Below are positions 46,756 to 55,702 of a stretch of DNA of 64,000 nt, in pieces. Origin of the DNA: Trebonia sp963811335. Its GTDB lineage: Bacteria; Actinomycetota; Actinomycetes; Streptosporangiales; Streptosporangiaceae. The DNA lies in assembly GCA_963811335.1 (NCBI GenBank), contig CAWERB010000030.1:186001-250000 (forward strand). The letters run 5' to 3'. A model generated the notes under the pieces. The model did not search any database, was not told the DNA's origin, and saw only the letters and a list, made by a program, of their open reading frames with translations. Made by a program: the position numbers and the translations under genes. Numbering within the stretch: position 1 is the first letter of the stretch; each line of letters begins with the position of its first letter.

Positions 46756-47496
46756 GTGCAGCTTTTCCGTCTTGACGCGAGCATTAACCCCGACGGCTCG
46801 GCCAGCCGCGCGATCGGCGAGATCGTCGAGGCGGAGTGGCGCGGCGCGCACCCCGGTGGCACCGTCCGCCGTCGCGACCTGGGCACCGAGCCGCTGCCCG
46901 GCGACGCCTGGCCCGCCGCGGTAAAGGCAGCGTGGACCCCGGAGGAGGCGCGCGGCGAGCACCAGCGCGAGTCACTCGCGCTCGCGAGGGAACTGGCCGC
47001 CGAGCTCCGGTCGGCGGACGCGGTGCTCGCCACCGTGCCGCTGTACAACTTCGGCGTGGCGCAGCACGTCAAGGTCTGGATCGACCTGGTGATCGCCGGC
47101 GCGGCGGCGGCGAACGAGCGGCTGCTCGACGGCAAGCCGGCGGTCCTCGCCATCGTCCGCGGCGGCGCGTACGGCCCCGGCACGCCGCGCGACGGCTGGG
47201 ACCACTCGACGGGCTACCTGCGGCGGATCTTCGGCGACGTGTGGGGCGCCGACCTGACGGTCGTGGAGCGCGAGTTCACCCTTGTCGGCGTCAACCCGGC
47301 GCTTGACCAGTTCACTGACCTGGCGGCGCAGCTCAAGGACGCGGCGCACTCCGCGGCGAAGGACGCCTGGCCGCGCACTGGCGGCCGCCCCGGTCCCGGC
47401 GGCCTGAGCCGGGCGCTCACGACAGCAGGTTCGCGGCGACGGTGGCGCCCAGCTCGTAGCACGCGTCCGTCACGTCCTTGCCGACCGGGCCGGTGA
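46756..47496 (+). CDS. FMN-dependent NADH azoreductase-like flavoprotein
   Basis: Flavodoxin-fold oxidoreductase of the AzoR group, reducing quinones or azo compounds with NAD(P)H. The FMN phosphate loop region is LDASINPDGSASRAI, and VPLYNFGVAQHVKVWIDLVI is the conserved second FMN segment. GTG 46756 with GGGAGG nine bases ahead. The family is about 200-215 residues; here the frame runs to 246 and overlaps the end of the opposing flavodoxin-like gene by 80 bases, with an arginine-rich unnatural tail, so the true end may have been moved by a small indel. Likely repressed by the divergent MarR protein. Confidence 0.8.
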   Translation: MQLFRLDASINPDGSASRAIGEIVEAEWRGAHPGGTVRRRDLGTEPLPGDAWPAAVKAAWTPEEARGEHQRESLALARELAAELRSADAVLATVPLYNFGVAQHVKVWIDLVIAGAAAANERLLDGKPAVLAIVRGGAYGPGTPRDGWDHSTGYLRRIFGDVWGADLTVVEREFTLVGVNPALDQFTDLAAQLKDAAHSAAKDAWPRTGGRPGPGGLSRALTTAGSRRRWRPARSTRPSRPCRPGR

Positions 47497-47878
47497 CGGC
47501 GACCGGCTTGACCACCTCGGTCCAGCCGAGCGCGCCGGCGATGGACGTCACCGCCCGCACCGCGCCGGCCGTGTCGTTGTCCCCGTGCACGTAGAGCCCG
47601 TACGGCGCGCCGGGCCGCGCCTGCAGGCACGGGTAGTAGACCTGGTCGAAGAAGTGCTTGAGCGCCCCGGACATGTAGCCGATGTTCGCCGGGGTGCCGA
47701 GCAGGAAACCGTCCGCGGCGAGCACGTCGGGCACGGTCGCGGCCAGCGCGGGGGTGACCACGACGGAGACCTCCGACAGTGCCGGGTCGCCCGCCCCGGC
47801 GACGGCCGCTTCCAGCATCGCCCGCATCGCGGGTGACGGCGTGTGGTGGACGACGAGCAGCCTGGGCACGCCGCCCAT
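47417..47878 (-). CDS. Flavodoxin-like NAD(P)H:FMN oxidoreductase family protein
   Basis: 153-residue flavodoxin-fold protein. RLLVVHHTPSPAMRAMLEA is the phosphate loop region of FMN binding, GFLLGTPANIGYMSGALKHF the second loop, and YGLYVHGDNDTAGAV the third. Such proteins carry electrons or reduce quinones and nitro compounds. ATG 47878. Its 3' end overlaps the convergent azoreductase-like gene by 80 bases. Confidence 0.8.
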   Translation of the reverse strand: MGGVPRLLVVHHTPSPAMRAMLEAAVAGAGDPALSEVSVVVTPALAATVPDVLAADGFLLGTPANIGYMSGALKHFFDQVYYPCLQARPGAPYGLYVHGDNDTAGAVRAVTSIAGALGWTEVVKPVAVTGPVGKDVTDACYELGATVAANLLS

Positions 47879-47963
47879 GCTAGACGGACGGGCCGTGCCC
47901 GGCGGCGGTGATTACCGCCGGCCTCTCGTGAACCGGACGGCGGCCGGCTGCGATAGAGAAGCG

Positions 47964-48470
47964 ATGGACGACGACGAACTGCTCGCGGCGCTGGCCGCGG
48001 GCGACGACGCGGCGCTGCGCGAGCTGTTCACCCGGCACGCGCCGTGGCTGGCCGCCCGCCTGCGGGCCGCGCTGCCGCCGCCGGACGTCGAGGACGTGCT
48101 GCAGGAGACGTTCCTCGCGGTGTGGCGGGGCGCGCGCGGCTACCGGCCGGCGGGCAGGCCGCGGGCGTGGCTGTGGGTGATCGCCCGCAACCAGGCGGCG
48201 CTGCTGCTGCGGCGGCGCGGCCCGGTCACCGCCTCGCTCGAGGAAATCCCGCTGGCCGGCGGCATCGACCCGGCCGAGGCCGCGCTGGCCCGGGCCGAGA
48301 TCGCCGCCGCGCTGGCCGGCCCGGAGGGAGACGTGCTTCGCCTCATGTACGTCGAGGACCGCCCCGTCGCCGAGGTCGCCGCGCTGCTCGGCGTCCCGGC
48401 CGGCACGGTCAAGAGCCGCGCCCACCGCGCCCGCCGCCTGCTGCGGACCGCCCTGGGAGGAACGAGATGA
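47964..48470 (+). CDS. ECF RNA polymerase sigma factor
   Basis: 168-residue sigma-70 family factor with regions 2 and 4 only. Region 2: ALRELFTRHAPWLAARLRAA and DVEDVLQETFLAVWRGA; region 4: YVEDRPVAEVAALLGVPAGT then VKSRAHRARRLLRTAL. ATG 47964. The stop overlaps an ATG at 48467 by four bases and a membrane protein and ABC genes follow, so it probably heads and controls this operon. No classical zinc-binding anti-sigma factor is next to it; the downstream membrane protein may take that role (inference). Confidence 0.9.
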   Translation: MDDDELLAALAAGDDAALRELFTRHAPWLAARLRAALPPPDVEDVLQETFLAVWRGARGYRPAGRPRAWLWVIARNQAALLLRRRGPVTASLEEIPLAGGIDPAEAALARAEIAAALAGPEGDVLRLMYVEDRPVAEVAALLGVPAGTVKSRAHRARRLLRTALGGTR

Positions 48471-48506
48471 GCATCCACAACGAGGGCGGCCGCTTCCCCC
48501 CCGCCG

Positions 48507-49196
48507 ATGACCCCGTCACCGGCGTCGACCTGGACCGGGTTCTGGGCCGGCGTCGCCGCCGAGGTCTGGCGGCGCCGCCCCGGCCGGGCCGAGCGCGCCG
48601 CCGCGCGGCTGCTGCGCTCACCCGGCCTCGCCCGTGCCCTGGTCACCACCCCGTCGCTGCTGCTGCCCTGGCTGATCTCGACGGTCGTCGTGTTCGGCGT
48701 CGGCGCGCTGGTCAGCCTCGGCCAGGGCCAGCCGCTCGTCTGGCTGCTCGCGCCCGCGGTCGCGGCGACCGGCGTCGCCTTCGCCTACGGGCCGGGGCTC
48801 GACCCCGCCTGGGAGCTGTCGGCGAGCTGCGCGCTGCCCGACCGGATGGTGCTGCTCACCCGGGTGGTCGCCGTGTTCGCGGTGAACGCGGTGCTCGGGC
48901 TGGCCGCCAGCGCGGCGTCGGGTGCGGCCACGGCGCTGACCTTCGGCTGGCTGATCCCGATGACCGCGGTCTGCGCGCTGGCCCTCGCCGTTGCGGTGGC
49001 CCTCCGGTCGGCCCTGGCCGGCGCGGGCGCGGGCATCGCCGCCTGGGTGATCACCGTGCTGTCCGCGCAGACGGCGAGCGGCCAGCTCACCGCCTCGGTC
49101 ACCACCGTGACCGCCTATCTTCCTTACCTCGTGGTCGCGGCCTGCTGCGCCACGGTCGCCATCTACGGGGCACGCCCGCGAAAGGGACTGCAGTGA
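48507..49196 (+). CDS. Polytopic membrane protein of the ECF-ABC operon
   Basis: About 229 residues with six predicted membrane helices, for example LLLPWLISTVVVFGVGALVS and TALTFGWLIPMTAVCALALA. An ATG at 48467 in another frame, overlapping the sigma stop, reads MSIHNEGGRFPPADDPVTG and would join this frame after a one-base change near 48535, so the true N-terminus may be there. I do not recognise a named family; similar proteins accompany ABC exporters under ECF control. Its stop overlaps the ABC gene GTG. Confidence 0.65.
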   Translation: MTPSPASTWTGFWAGVAAEVWRRRPGRAERAAARLLRSPGLARALVTTPSLLLPWLISTVVVFGVGALVSLGQGQPLVWLLAPAVAATGVAFAYGPGLDPAWELSASCALPDRMVLLTRVVAVFAVNAVLGLAASAASGAATALTFGWLIPMTAVCALALAVAVALRSALAGAGAGIAAWVITVLSAQTASGQLTASVTTVTAYLPYLVVAACCATVAIYGARPRKGLQ

Positions 49197-51619
49197 ATGT
49201 TGAGATGAGAGACACCCGCCGCTCGTTCGGGAAAAATAACGCAGTCGACGGGGTGGACCTGCGGCTGGGGGCCGGAGTATTCGGGCTGCTCGGCCCCAAC
49301 GGGGCGGGGAAGACCTCCCTGCTGCGCATGCTCGCCACCGTGCTGCCGCCGTCGTCGGGTGAGATCCGGCTGCTTGAGCGCGACCCGCGCGGCGCCGCGG
49401 GCCGCCGGGAGATCCGGCGGCGGCTCGGCTACCTGCCGCAGAACCTCGGCTATTACCCGTCGTTCACCGTAGTGGAGTTCATCGAGTACTTCGCGCTGCT
49501 CAAGGAGATGCCGTCGGCCGCGGTGCCCCGGGCGGTGGCGGCGGCGGTAGAGCGGGTCGACCTCGGCGCGAAGGCCAGGGCCAAGCTGCGCACGCTGTCC
49601 GGCGGGATGCTGCGCCGCGTCGGCATCGCCCAGGCGATCGTGAACGACCCGGACCTGCTGCTGCTCGACGAGCCGACCGCCGGCCTCGACCCGGAGCAGC
49701 GGGTGCAGTTCCGGTCGCTGATGAGGTCGCTCGGCGAGCGCGCTACGGTGATCGTCTCGACGCACCTGGTCGAGGACGTGGGGGCGGCGTGCGGCGAGGT
49801 GGCGCTGATGGCCGGCGGGAAGATCGTGTTCCGCGGCACGCCAGCCGAGCTGACCGCGCGCGGCGAGGGGCACGGCGTGGGCGACGCGCCGCTCGAGCGC
49901 GGCTACAGCGCGGTGCTGTCGGCGGCCAGGTTCGGAGGTACAGCGTCGGGAGCGGTTGACGAGCGAATACGAGCGAATCGAAGCAGTGCGTCAGCGAATG
50001 CGGACACCGAGCGCCAGCGAGGTGTCCGCATGAGCGTGCTGGATGTCCCCCGTCCCGGCAGGCGCCGCCGCGCCCGCACCTGCCCGGCGGCCCGGGCGCT
50101 GCGGCTTGAGCTCAAGCGCAGCGCGGTGCCGTGGGTGCTGCCGCTGCTCGCGGCCGTGTTCTACTTCGACGCGCTGCGCACGGCCAACGGGTTCGCGGCC
50201 GTGTGGGCGCAGCGGGCCTCCGTGATCACCGACCACATGTCGGGGGTGTTCGGCGTGTTCGCGACCGGGCTCGCCGCCTGGGCGGGGTCACGCGAGGGCC
50301 GCAGGAAGACGCTCGACCTGGTCGGCACCACGCCGCGGGCGGCCTGGGCGCGGCAGTCCGTTGCCCTCGCCGGAACGCTTGGCTGGGTACTGCTCGCGTT
50401 CCTCGCCGAGATCGCGGTGATCTACGGGCAGACCGCCCGGCAGGCGACCTGGGGCGGCCCGCCGCTGTGGCCGGTTTTCGTCGGCGTGGCCTGCGTGACC
50501 GTCGTGACGGTGCTCGGGTTCACCGCCGGGGTGTTCTTCCCCGGGCGGTTCACCGCCCCGCTGGCCGCCATCGGCGTGTTCGTGCTCTTCCAGGTCGGCT
50601 TCCGTCAGGTCCTGGGCATCACGCCGTCGTCCGCCACGTATGCGCTGCTGTCCCCGGGCACCGCCCCGCCGCAGGTCGACGCGGGCACCTACTACCACGT
50701 CGCGCCGGACGTCCCGATCGTGCAGGTCATGTTCATGGCCGGGCTCGCGGTCGCGCTGTTCGGCGTGCTCGGCCTGGCCCAGGGGCTGCGCGAGCTCCGG
50801 CTGGGCGATGGCAGCGCGGCGCTGCGGGCCGTGCTCGTCCGGGGTGACGGCTGGCTGCTCCGCGCGGTCGCGGTCTTGCTGATCGCGTGCGGCGTGACGG
50901 CGTCCGCGGTCGCGTTCTCGCTGGCCGGGACGGCGCGGCCGGACGCGGTGACCGGCGAGTGGTCGATCCCCGTGCTGCATTCCGCGGCCACCGACCAGCC
51001 GGTTCCCTATGCCCCCGACTGCAGCACGTCCGGGTCCGGGTTCCAGGTGTGCGTGCACCCGGCGTTCGGCTTCTACCTGCACCAGGTCGCCGCGGAACTC
51101 GACCCGGTGGCCGCCGAGATCGCCGGGCTGCCCGGCGCTCCGGTGGCCGCGCGCGAGCTGCCCAGCCAGGTCGGCAGCCAGGTGCTGACGAGCGGCATCG
51201 CAGGTAATCCGCCGGTGTTCGATTACACCGCCGACCACGTGGGCGCCTACTTCGGCCTGTTCGGCGGCTTTGACCCGGTGGGCTGGCAACAGGGATTCCA
51301 GGAAGGGCTGCTCGACGCGTTCCTTGAGGCGCCGGCTCCTCCTGGGCCGTGGAACGGCCAGGGTAACGGCCCTGCCCCGCTTGACGCGGCGCAGCAGGCG
51401 GTGGAGGACGTGCTGCTGGCCGGGGTCGGCTCGCCGCCGCTCGGCGCGTCGGCCGGCCAGACCGCCCCGGACGGCAAACTGAGCGCCGCGACGCTGGCCG
51501 ACATCAACGCCGCCGCGCAGCGGTTCGGCGCGCTGCCCGCGAGCGCACGGCACGCCTGGCTCGCCGCCCACCTGGCCGCCCTGCGGGCGGGCAACGTCAC
51601 CCTGGCGCAGCTGCCGTGA
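49193..51619 (+). CDS. ABC transporter, ATPase fused to permease
   Basis: 808-residue single frame. Residues 1-235 are an ABC ATPase: Walker A GPNGAGKTS, signature TLSGGMLRRVG, Walker B LLLLDEPTAGLDPE and H-loop VSTHLVED. A basic, serine-rich linker (ANRSSASANADTERQRGVR) leads to a six-or-more-helix permease domain from about 300 (SAVPWVLPLLAAVFYFDALR) with a large extracytoplasmic region near the end (CSTSGSGFQVCVHP). In relatives the two are usually separate genes; an ATG at 50030 with GAGGTG before it could still start the permease alone. Likely exports a lipid, peptide or toxic compound. Confidence 0.8.
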   Translation: MNVEMRDTRRSFGKNNAVDGVDLRLGAGVFGLLGPNGAGKTSLLRMLATVLPPSSGEIRLLERDPRGAAGRREIRRRLGYLPQNLGYYPSFTVVEFIEYFALLKEMPSAAVPRAVAAAVERVDLGAKARAKLRTLSGGMLRRVGIAQAIVNDPDLLLLDEPTAGLDPEQRVQFRSLMRSLGERATVIVSTHLVEDVGAACGEVALMAGGKIVFRGTPAELTARGEGHGVGDAPLERGYSAVLSAARFGGTASGAVDERIRANRSSASANADTERQRGVRMSVLDVPRPGRRRRARTCPAARALRLELKRSAVPWVLPLLAAVFYFDALRTANGFAAVWAQRASVITDHMSGVFGVFATGLAAWAGSREGRRKTLDLVGTTPRAAWARQSVALAGTLGWVLLAFLAEIAVIYGQTARQATWGGPPLWPVFVGVACVTVVTVLGFTAGVFFPGRFTAPLAAIGVFVLFQVGFRQVLGITPSSATYALLSPGTAPPQVDAGTYYHVAPDVPIVQVMFMAGLAVALFGVLGLAQGLRELRLGDGSAALRAVLVRGDGWLLRAVAVLLIACGVTASAVAFSLAGTARPDAVTGEWSIPVLHSAATDQPVPYAPDCSTSGSGFQVCVHPAFGFYLHQVAAELDPVAAEIAGLPGAPVAARELPSQVGSQVLTSGIAGNPPVFDYTADHVGAYFGLFGGFDPVGWQQGFQEGLLDAFLEAPAPPGPWNGQGNGPAPLDAAQQAVEDVLLAGVGSPPLGASAGQTAPDGKLSAATLADINAAAQRFGALPASARHAWLAAHLAALRAGNVTLAQLP

Positions 51620-52283
51620 CCGCCGCGCCGGTACTCAAGCCGCCGACCGCGTTCCTGGGGACGACCAGCCGGCTCCCGGGCGGCATCCGGCTGACCTGGC
51701 TGCACCTGCGCACCCGCCGCGTCCCGGCCGGCGTCATCGCGCTCGCCGCCTGCGGCGCGGTGCTGCATGCCGCGCTGCACTGGCACTGGACGTTCAACTC
51801 CGGTGTCTACGCGCAGCAGGTCCCGATGATCATCGAGGCCGGCGCGGCGGCGGTGATCGCGGTGACCGCGCACAGCCCGTTCGGCGAGCAGGAACGCGCG
51901 GCCGGGCACTGGCTGCCGTTCCTGCGGCTGCTGCGCGGCGGTCGGCGCTGACCGGCATCGCGATCTTGTTCTTGCAGTTGGGCGCCGCCGGCGAGGGACT
52001 GAACGCGGGCGTGCTTGTCCTGGCCAGGAACGTGATCGGGTTCACCGGCCTCGGGCTTTTGTGCTCACTGGTCACCGGCGGGCTGCTGGCCTGGACGGTG
52101 CCGCTCGGCTACATGATGTTCTGCCAGTACGCGCTGCTCGAACTGTGGCGGGCGCCGTGGGCCTGGCCGGTCCGCCCGCCCGCCGACCGGGGTGCGTGGA
52201 TCGCCGCGAGCGTGGTCCTGGCGGCCGGACTGCTCTCATTCACCGTCCGCGGCCCGCGCACCCGGCTCAGCGACGACGGCTAG
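51616..52283 (+). pseudogene. Membrane protein of the ECF-ABC operon, one frameshift
   Basis: The first frame (GTG 51616, overlapping the ABC gene stop) gives WLHLRTRRVPAGVIALAACG and further helices, then stops after LLRGGRR. The second frame resumes at once with ALTGIAILFLQLGAAG, LARNVIGFTGLGLL and TVPLGYMMFCQYALLELWRA. Joined, they make a protein of about 222 residues with five or six membrane helices, a likely second permease subunit for the ABC system. The shift is near 51930. No named family is recognised. Confidence 0.65.
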
Positions 52284-52318
52284 CCGCGCCGACGGGCGGC
52301 CTGGCCGTTAAGGCCGCG

Positions 52319-52379
52319 TTTCGGACTTACGTTACCGCCGAGGGTCTGACACCGCATAGGTGTCAACCCTCGGCGCTGA
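52319..52379 (+). repeat. Stem-loop repeat copy C
   Basis: Stem arms 52336-52351 and 52361-52375 (CGCCGAGGGTCTGACA, one bulged base), loop CCGCATAGG, tail CTCGGCGCT. The loop is shared with copy B, the stem base and tail with A and B. It lies between the ABC operon end and lexA. Confidence 0.7.
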
Positions 52380-52430
52380 GCTCCGGAACAGCAGCCGGCG
52401 TGCTTTACTGGTAATCGAAGATGTATTTGA

Positions 52431-52459
52431 TTGACTGGTTGCTTCTGTTACCGTATTCA
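52431..52459 (+). promoter_or_regulatory. Probable promoter of the LexA-like gene
   Basis: TTGACT and TATTCA are separated by exactly 17 bases, and the ATG follows four bases later, implying a leaderless or near-leaderless transcript. Just upstream, TCGAAGATGTATTTGA (52415-52430) matches 9 of 12 specified positions of the actinobacterial SOS box TCGAAC-N4-GTTCGA. Confidence 0.55.
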
Positions 52460-52462
52460 AAC

Positions 52463-53161
52463 ATGAAGCAGATCGCGGTAAGCACGGGCGCGCGGCAGGG
52501 CGGTTCCGGGGATCTTGGCCTGACCCCGCAGCGGCGCAAGATCATCCAGGTCATCGAGGACTCGCTGCAGAGCAGGGGCTACCCGCCGAGCCTCCGGGAG
52601 ATCGGGCAGGCGGTGGGGCTGGCGAGCACGTCGAGCGTCTCTTACCAGATGTCGGTGCTCGAGGCGGCCGGGTACCTGAGCCGCGAGACGGGGCGGCCGC
52701 GGACCGCCGTGCTCCGGGCACCGGGCGGGCCCGATCCTGACGCCGGGCCGAAGAGGCAGGCGGATAAGCGCATGACCCAGGTCCCGGTGGTGGGGCGCAT
52801 CGCGGCGGGCGTCCCGATCCTCGCCGACGAGACGCCCGATGACGTCATCGCGCTGCCGAAGCTGCTGACCGGGGAGGGCAGCCTGATCGCGCTGCGGGTC
52901 AAGGGGGACTCCATGATCGGCGCCGCGATAGCCGACGGCGACTGGGTGGTCGTCCGCAGGCAGCCCGACGCGGACAACGGCGACATCGTCGCGGCCATGC
53001 TGGAGAGCGACGGCTCCGCCGACAGCGAGGCGACCGTCAAGACGCTCAAGCGGGCCGACGGCCACACCTGGCTGATCGCGCACAACCCCGTGTACACCCC
53101 GATCCTGGCCGACCGGGCGGAGATCATCGGCAAGGTCGTCAGCGTCCTGCGGCGACTGTGA
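52463..53161 (+). CDS. lexA: LexA-family SOS repressor
   Basis: 232-residue self-cleaving repressor. The N-terminal winged helix (LTPQRRKIIQVIEDSLQSRG, PSLREIGQAVGLASTSSVSY) resembles actinobacterial LexA. The cleavage site is the Ala-Gly in GRIAAGVPILA; the catalytic serine is in KGDSMIGAAI and the lysine in ATVKTLKR. ATG 52463 (MKQIAVSTGARQGG) is preferred to an in-frame ATG at 52421, which lies upstream of the promoter. No recA, nrdR or other SOS gene is near, and the HTH departs from the usual sequence, so it may be a second LexA with its own targets (inference). Confidence 0.85.
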   Translation: MKQIAVSTGARQGGSGDLGLTPQRRKIIQVIEDSLQSRGYPPSLREIGQAVGLASTSSVSYQMSVLEAAGYLSRETGRPRTAVLRAPGGPDPDAGPKRQADKRMTQVPVVGRIAAGVPILADETPDDVIALPKLLTGEGSLIALRVKGDSMIGAAIADGDWVVVRRQPDADNGDIVAAMLESDGSADSEATVKTLKRADGHTWLIAHNPVYTPILADRAEIIGKVVSVLRRL

Positions 53162-53169
53162 CGAGGCCG

Positions 53170-53541
53170 CTAGCCCTGCTCTCGGAGGTCCGCGATCATC
53201 GGCGAGCCGAACCGGATCACGTTGCCGTCCGGGTCGACGAGCACGCCCTCATGCTGGCCCCATTCGGTGTCTTGCGGTAGCCGCACGTCGCCGCCGGCCG
53301 CAAGCCACGTCGCAGCCAGCGCGTCGGCGTCCTCGACGAACAGGTAGGCGGACGACCGGCGGTCCACCCGCGTATCGAGGTCAGGCTCCACGCCGAGGTG
53401 GATCTCCACGCCGTTAAGGGTGATGAAGCCGTAGGCGCCGCTGTGCCAGTGGCGGACGCCGAAGCCGAGCCCGCGGTAGTAGGCAAGGGCAGCCACCAGG
53501 TCGCTAACCGGAAAGATCGGCGCTACTCGCGTGCTCACCAT
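53170..53541 (-). CDS. VOC-family protein (bleomycin-resistance-like)
   Basis: 123-residue single VOC domain. APIFPVSDLVAALAYYRGLG and FITLNGVEIHLGV mark the first half; YLFVEDADALAATWLAAGGD and GVLVDPDGNVIRFG the second. These dimeric proteins sequester bleomycin-type drugs or act as small metalloenzymes. It converges with lexA, stops nine bases apart. The true ligand is unknown. Confidence 0.85.
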   Translation of the reverse strand: MVSTRVAPIFPVSDLVAALAYYRGLGFGVRHWHSGAYGFITLNGVEIHLGVEPDLDTRVDRRSSAYLFVEDADALAATWLAAGGDVRLPQDTEWGQHEGVLVDPDGNVIRFGSPMIADLREQG

Positions 53542-53591
53542 TGCAACTTACCTCGTCGGGCCGGCAATCGGCGGGGATGTGGTGCGTGTAG

Positions 53592-54068
53592 TCAGGCGGG
53601 CGTTTCCGCTTGCAGTTGCCGTACCACCGCGAGCGCGTCGCCGACATGCTGCCCGATGTTGGTCATCGAGTTGAAGACGTGCCTGACGGTGCCGGCCCGG
53701 TCGATCACGTAGGTGACCCGGCCGGGAATCAGGCCAAGCACCGCCGGCACCCCGTAGCTCTTGCGTACCTGGCCGCCCTCGTCGCTCACCAGGGTGAACG
53801 GCAGCTTGTGATGGTCCGCGAACGCGGCGTGGCGGCCGGCCGAGTCCGAGCTGACCCCGATCACCTCGGCGCCCGCCTCCGCGAACACCTCGTGGCTGTC
53901 GCGGAACGCGCACGCCTCGGCTGTGCAGCCGCGCGTCTCGTCCTTCGGGTAGAAGTACAGGACCACGACCCGGTCAGCGAGGCGGTCATGCAGCCTGACC
54001 CGCTCGCCCGACTGCGACACGAGGGAGAAGTCGGGGGCCTTGTCCCCTACCTGAACGCCGCGCGCCAT
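53592..54068 (-). CDS. bcp: Peroxiredoxin of the Bcp/PrxQ group
   Basis: 158-residue thiol peroxidase. The peroxidatic cysteine is in PKDETRGCTAEACAFRD, with a second cysteine five residues on, as in two-cysteine Bcp/PrxQ enzymes that form an intramolecular disulphide. VGDKAPDFSLVSQSGE is the usual start. It reduces hydrogen peroxide and organic peroxides in the cytosol with thioredoxin. ATG 54068. The next gene on this strand, the permease at 54146-55702, lies upstream 77 bp away. Confidence 0.92.
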   Translation of the reverse strand: MARGVQVGDKAPDFSLVSQSGERVRLHDRLADRVVVLYFYPKDETRGCTAEACAFRDSHEVFAEAGAEVIGVSSDSAGRHAAFADHHKLPFTLVSDEGGQVRKSYGVPAVLGLIPGRVTYVIDRAGTVRHVFNSMTNIGQHVGDALAVVRQLQAETPA

Positions 54069-54145
54069 GCTGTCCGCCTTCCGCAGAGGGTTCCCGCCCG
54101 CGGATGGTGGCCGGCTGTCCCGCGGGGACGGGTGGATAATTCACA

Positions 54146-55702
54146 CTATGTCCCAAGGTCCAGTCGGCCACTCATGCCGGCTCCGCTTAACCGGCCTGCC
54201 TCCGCCACTGTCTCGAGCTCTGGCGCGTCGGTGTGCACCAGGCCTACCTCGGTGACCCGCCGCGGGTCCCTGACGTACAGGTAGACCAGGTAGATGACGC
54301 CGACCACCATGAACCCGGCGACACCCGGCGCCATGTACGACGCGGGGGCGGTGAGCGGCCCGACGAAGGAGAACGCGCGTATCCCCGCCGCGGTCAGCCA
54401 CGCCGGAACGAACGCGGCGATCCCCGCCAGCGGGATGACCAGGTGCAGCATCGGATTCCAGCGCCGCCCAGGGCCGCGCCGTGACGCCGAGGCGAAGTAC
54501 CCGATGCAGGCCGCGTTGACCACGATGTACACGGCGACAAGCACCAGCACGATCCCGGTGCCGACCATGGCGAACGCGTTGGTGGGGTTGTAGGCCAGCC
54601 CTAGGCCGAGCGTAACCGCCACCGTCAGGACGAACGTGACGACGATGGCCGTCACCGGCGAGCGGTGCCGGCTGTGCACCCGGGCGAGCGCGTGCGGGAA
54701 CGCACCGATCCGGCCCATGGCGAAGCCGGTCCTGCTGGCCACGTTCACCCCGGCGTTGGCGTTCGCGATCGTGGAGTTGACGATGGCGAGGAACACGAAG
54801 AACCAGAACAGCCCGTACAGCGAGCGGGCCATGCCCTCCCACGATCCTGAACCGGAGCTGCCGAACCCGGAGAACCCGGCCGGCCCGAACGCCACGTCGA
54901 CCGCGTACGTGGTGAACACGTAGAGCAGGCCGATGCTCAGCGTGGCGAGCAGCACCGCGCGCGGGATGGTGCGCCGCGGGTTCCGTGCCTCCTCGGCCAG
55001 CGGTGCCGCGCCCTCGAACCCGCCGAACGCGAGCACCGAGTACACCGAGCCCGCGATCACCCCGGAGACGCCGTGATACCCCTTCGGCGTGTACTTGGTG
55101 CCGAAGACCCCGGCCGTGTTGGCGGACCCGGCGTGCACCACGAAGAACACCGCGAGCACCAGGAAGACCGCGATCTCGGTGATGCCGAGGATGGTGCCGA
55201 GCCGGGCCGAGGTCCTGATCCCGTAGAAGCCGGCGACCAGGATGATCACCGCGCCGGCCAGCGACCACGGCCACCACAGGTTCTCCGGGTACCCGGAGAA
55301 GTCGGAGTTGATGGTGCTCGCGACGGTGAAACCGAGCTGCAGCAGGACGAGCGGCGCGATGAGCACGCCGCACAGCACGTAGCCCCACGCGGTGAGGAAG
55401 CCGACCGCGGGGTGCAGCCCGCGGGCCGCGTAGGTTGCGAGCGACCCGGCCGACGGCAGCTCGCGGGCAAGCAGGCCGATGCACGACGCGGACAGCAGGC
55501 ACGCGACGAGCGCGATAAGGACGGACAGCGGCAGCGCGCCGCCCGCGTACGCGGCGCCCGCCGGGATCGAGGCCGCGATCGCGGCCCCCGGTGCCATGTC
55601 GGTGATCGACTGGAACAGTACCTCGCGCAGCCCGATCGCGTCGCGGCGCAGGCCTGGGGCGGCTGGTGCAGGACTGGAAACGGTTTCGTCAGTGCCGGCC
55701 AT
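54146..55702 (-). CDS. APC-superfamily amino acid permease
   Basis: 518-residue inner-membrane transporter with about twelve helices. QSITDMAPGAAIAASIPAGA is the first helix and substrate loop, and ALLARELPSAGSLATYAARG-like sequence (LARELPSAGSLATYAARGL) the helix 2-3 region; AFGGFEGAAPLAEEARNPRR is the conserved helix 6 loop. It imports an amino acid or amine with protons; specificity is not readable. ATG 55702. Intact, unlike the permease at 40524. Confidence 0.9.
   Translation of the reverse strand: MAGTDETVSSPAPAAPGLRRDAIGLREVLFQSITDMAPGAAIAASIPAGAAYAGGALPLSVLIALVACLLSASCIGLLARELPSAGSLATYAARGLHPAVGFLTAWGYVLCGVLIAPLVLLQLGFTVASTINSDFSGYPENLWWPWSLAGAVIILVAGFYGIRTSARLGTILGITEIAVFLVLAVFFVVHAGSANTAGVFGTKYTPKGYHGVSGVIAGSVYSVLAFGGFEGAAPLAEEARNPRRTIPRAVLLATLSIGLLYVFTTYAVDVAFGPAGFSGFGSSGSGSWEGMARSLYGLFWFFVFLAIVNSTIANANAGVNVASRTGFAMGRIGAFPHALARVHSRHRSPVTAIVVTFVLTVAVTLGLGLAYNPTNAFAMVGTGIVLVLVAVYIVVNAACIGYFASASRRGPGRRWNPMLHLVIPLAGIAAFVPAWLTAAGIRAFSFVGPLTAPASYMAPGVAGFMVVGVIYLVYLYVRDPRRVTEVGLVHTDAPELETVAEAGRLSGAGMSGRLDLGT

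Noticed and set aside
48044..51619. Plus-strand open frame of 1191 codons
   Set aside because: Its first 380 codons are an out-of-frame shadow of the sigma factor and membrane protein genes; only the part from 49193 is the ABC gene.
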